Below are positions 56,460 to 60,000 of a stretch of DNA of 60,000 nucleotides, in pieces. The notes below the pieces were generated by a model. It was given only the letters and a program-made list of their open reading frames with translations. It was not told the origin of the DNA and searched no databases. Location of the stretch: the NCBI RefSeq assembly GCF_932526225.1, contig NC_064037.1, positions 7,176,203-7,236,202 of the forward strand, written 5' to 3'. Numbering within the stretch: the first letter of the stretch is position 1; each line of letters opens with the position of its first letter. Position numbers and translations under genes: made by a program. Source of the DNA: Nematostella vectensis (Eukaryota > Cnidaria > Anthozoa > Actiniaria > Edwardsiidae).

Positions 56460-59400
56460 AAAATACAAAGTATCTTGTAAATCCTGCTTCTGCGTAAGCC
56501 GAATATCAAAACCTTACCAAGAATACAGAGATTTAACCCCAAAAAATCAAAAGTAACAACTGACTATGATTTGCCTTGGATATATAGTCTATAAAACATT
56601 TCTAATGGAATTGCTTGATATTGCAATAAAACTATCTAAATTATTGGCCGTGATTTTAATACACACGTTGCAATGTTTGCTTCAGCTTACCAAAGTACAA
56701 AGTGTGATTTTAATTTTGTTGTCCATGCTACTAACGTTCACCCAAAGGAATGCATTTTGAGAATCATCCTTCCCTCGTCACATCTCCAAGAAATCTGTTT
56801 GAGTTGCAGGTGTTAATTTAGCAGCCGTTGACTAAATAATTCATTATCTAGCTATAGCTACCATTTACCAACTAAATGTAGCTATAGCAACCGTATATCG
56901 CATACCAACCATATACCAAGATCTTTAAAAAAGATGGAGAAATGACTTCCCCCATAGAAAAGTACTCGAAACTAACCCAAGAGAACCTTACTGACTGTGC
57001 TTACATAGTCATAAAAACTATATTCTATCAAGCCGAATAAAGTTAAGGATGGTCCCATTTACGGGGAATCTTCTTGCTATCTATCATGCATGAGTAGCGA
57101 GAGCCTTTGTTTATTTAATGCTTTCCATGCGCGTCAGAGAAACGTCAATTGTACAATTTTATATAATAATGAGTTTCTTTTTCAGTCCTGCAATACGATT
57201 AAAGGTTAAATAGATTAAAAACAGTTTTAAAGTTACGGCTAGTTTCAAAAGTTTAGTCACATTTAATACTGTTGTTGTTTACCATTAAAAAACTTAATTT
57301 AAATTTCTATAGAAGAAACAATCTTAGCTGTTAAATGAAATGTCTCTCTCCAAGAATCCCCCCCCCCCTGTGTTTTAAGTTGTTTTGCCCTTATATCAAC
57401 GAATAACTTTTTAGAACTTGCCGCGCTTCTTTCTCGTTAGGTTAAAAACCTTTTTTCTTCGAATTTCGCTGGGCTATTTTGAAAGGCCTCTACTAGTGGG
57501 AACAAAAATACTTGATAAAGCGAATCTCATAGTCTAGCACCTGGCGATCTGTTATGGATTCCTGTGGTTGCTCGCAAGGAGAGGGAAACTGAGGAGAGCA
57601 AACACAGAAAAGGTTTCGGGTGACGTCACATCATCAAGCACAGGAAACCCGAGAGCACCGAAAACCCAGAAGAACTCCAGGGACAAAGTAAGCGCATCAT
57701 CATAAATGCTCCAAACACTGTTGTTTCAAAAGAGGAAAGCTGAGAGTTTTGGAAAGGGACAATTTTTTTTGTGGAAAAAAGAAAAAAAGTGGATTGAGTG
57801 CAACTAAATGAAACTAAAATGTGCTTTATTCGATCACTGCTCAAAATTTATCGTAAAAGCAAAATGCAAGTTATCTGCTCACTTTTCTCACCACTTCTGA
57901 ATCGGGCAAATTCATAATTTCCAGCAACTCCCTCACCCTCCATCGCATATCTTGGTGCTTTTTATTATTTAGATATTCTTTTCTATAAGATAAGAAGCAC
58001 AAATTTCTTTAATAGAGGTTTTATTTAAAAAAAACAACAAACCTTTTTTAAAAGCAGGCCCGGTCTCAAGATTTACTGCATATGGCCGGGCACGACTGCA
58101 TCGGATGAAAGAAAAATACAACCCTTTTCTCGCTTTGCCCTTAACTACTTTTTGCTTGCTCTTCTCAACACCGTACAGACCATGGCTAAAACTCATTCGG
58201 GAATTGCAAACACTCTTTGCCCGGGCCATGTTTTCGTTTGTCTGAAAAAAGTAGCTCAACTGCGAACGAACGTATTCCAAATTCTAACGATAATCGCGTG
58301 CAAATAGGTTCAACATTACCTGACACATACCGGCCTCTATAAAGTAAATCTTACTTAATTGACGCTATCAAAGTTTGATAACCACTGAAATATGTTAGTA
58401 TTCAAGAAAACAGGCATCTACCCTTTACCATACAAGCTTGGTTGTATGCAAGTGACCAACGGGTAACTTTTAATCCAAGAAGCGATCAATATTAAACAAT
58501 GAAACAGATTAATCGTACATGCGTCATCTTCCCTGACAAGAGCGCGTGCGATCATGATATTGGCGTGGGAACAAGGTCACCTTAGGACTTCAAACAGGTG
58601 CATTTGTACCAGGACCAATAACAAATGTCTTCCTCTGTGATATTTATTAGACCCTGTAATATCCACGGAATACATCCGCTTTCAGACTCCAATAGGCTTG
58701 ATGATTAATGGGAAGATGCGATTAAATATGCTGACTATTTTTGGAGGATACGTTTAACCTTAAATTCATTTGTTATATATTTTTCTGTCTATATCTTTAT
58801 TTAGGCTTCTTCGGGACACTCTATCTGGATGTCTTAAAGACAAAAATTTGAACCGAACATCATTCTTTGGTGTTTCACGTTCAGTAATTATCCAAAACCA
58901 CGTGCTTGGGGTAATTTATATATATTTTTATTTGCTTTTTTTTCTTGGTAGAAGGACCGTTACAAAGAGTACTTGAGTTTCAATAAGGAAGCTCAGTAAG
59001 AAAATAGAACTTGAAAATTCCTCTTGATTTTTGTTTGTTTCGTGACTTTTATCAAACAAAGAAAGTTTTGCAAGGTAAATAGCATTTTCAAGGATAAAAA
59101 AGTAATCACACAACCTAAACCCGACAGTGCTGCATAACGTATGCGCATGCGCGTGTTCTGGCGAAAACAAACAAAATCTCAGTGTTGAATCGTTTGAGTA
59201 AAGGTACGAAAGGCTGACTTCGGTCGCTGTTTTGACTTACTGTACAGCATTAAAACCATACTGTACAAAAGACGACAGATTTGTTTGATAATGAGGGAGT
59301 CATAAAGAAAATTATAGCCTTAGGTTTGGTCTAGTTTTCTTAGCATTCGTCGAAATGTGACAGTTCGCCGGTAAAACGCCGCCATTTCAAAACAAAAAGG

Positions 59401-60000
59401 CTAGTTTAACCGCGCGGTACTGGAACTAGTCTTGCGTTTTTCAGCACTGTCCCTAAACCCTTATTTGGATTCTCTCTGAGTAATTACAGACACGTTTTCT
59501 AATAATAATAATAAAAAAAAATGCATAGTTTTGGTTGTACAGATTTTCACGAGGGTTTGCAAATAGTATTTTGTTCGCACTGTTTTTTCTTCAATCTAAA
59601 ATGCTCTTTAATTTTTATTACTTTCCCGCAGCATCTGTCGGTTTGAATTTTCTCCAAGAATATCTGGATATTTTTTTTTTTAAATGTCTAATTTTCAGTT
59701 GAGGATGAGCCGTTCTTAGTTTTGGAGCATTTCAAGGCTGAAAACGTTCTTATCGATGTCAAAATTCAGTGACCTGAAATCATACACACCAGCTGAGTAA
59801 AGACAGAACTACAGAAATGATCCAGTATGAACACGATTTGATTCTTAATTTTTAGAGCGAACACTCTAATAAAAATATATATATATATTGCTGCTATCTG
59901 AGTCTCACCATGTTTTTAGCATGTTCTTAGAATTTAGCGAAATCCCAACCTGGACGTTGTTATAAAAAAGTGACCCCTATACAAAGTCCTAAAATAATTG
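56460..60000. other. No gene recognised; presumably upstream region of the mosaic gene
   Basis: AT-rich. The ORFs are short and featureless. It should contain the missing signal-peptide exon and promoter of the mosaic gene if that gene is complete. A diverged fragment of the 27814-28615 element end (GGCCTCTACTAGTGGGA) is at about 57483. Confidence 0.4.

Noticed and set aside
57969-58280. 103-aa minus ORF upstream of the mosaic gene as its signal-peptide exon
   Set aside because: It has no hydrophobic leader and no in-phase donor leading to the exon at 56455 could be shown.

Overview
The window looks like nuclear DNA from a cnidarian, most likely an anthozoan such as a sea anemone (inference). 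The genes are built from many short exons with GT-AG introns and contain metazoan-only domains: Yippee, two-pore channel, discoidin/F5-8C, C-type lectin, Ig, D8C and PAN. The AT-rich non-coding DNA is full of minisatellites and small inverted-repeat transposons. No rRNA, tRNA or CRISPR was seen.

Layout. (1) 25-7481 (+): 3' part of a multi-exon coiled-coil protein gene. It is followed by a 1.1 kb 33-bp minisatellite and about 2.3 kb of apparently empty DNA. (2) 11245-12741 (+): an intronless, highly charged protein with four basic/aromatic MARCKS-effector-like motifs. (3) 31937-14496 (-): a two-pore channel gene (TPCN1-like), resolved here into 28 exons coding for about 839 residues, with both selectivity filters visible. 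(4) 31940-36500: transposon-rich intergenic DNA. (5) 37285-36510 (-): a complete four-exon Yippee-like gene (YPEL1-4 type, 114 aa). (6) 56455-39664 (-): a large extracellular mosaic gene, (F5/8C)x3 - CTLD - Ig - D8C - PAN. Its modules are bounded by phase-1 introns, and a Penelope-like element fragment sits inside the lectin domain intron. (7) 56460-60000: no gene recognised.

The most unusual signal is a repeated association between tandem arrays and exon 3' ends. In TPCN1 exon 20, TPCN1 exon 26 and the Ig exon of the mosaic gene, a 55-60 bp minisatellite has a unit that contains the exon end plus its 5' splice site. A fourth array overlaps the TPCN1 stop codon, and a fifth begins about 12 bp after the exon 13 donor. 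The TPCN1 arrays keep dozens of GT-containing copies of the donor. In the Ig-gene array the copied donors have lost their GT. In the exon 26 array the 60-bp unit is open in frame, so use of a downstream donor would add 20-residue units.

The window also holds several inverted-repeat element families. They include two copies of a TTAA-flanked MITE, two copies of a G-tract-ended element rich in ATCCG hexamers, and several near-perfect fold-backs. All gene models were read by eye from splice signals, frame continuity and remembered family sequences. No alignment or expression evidence was available.
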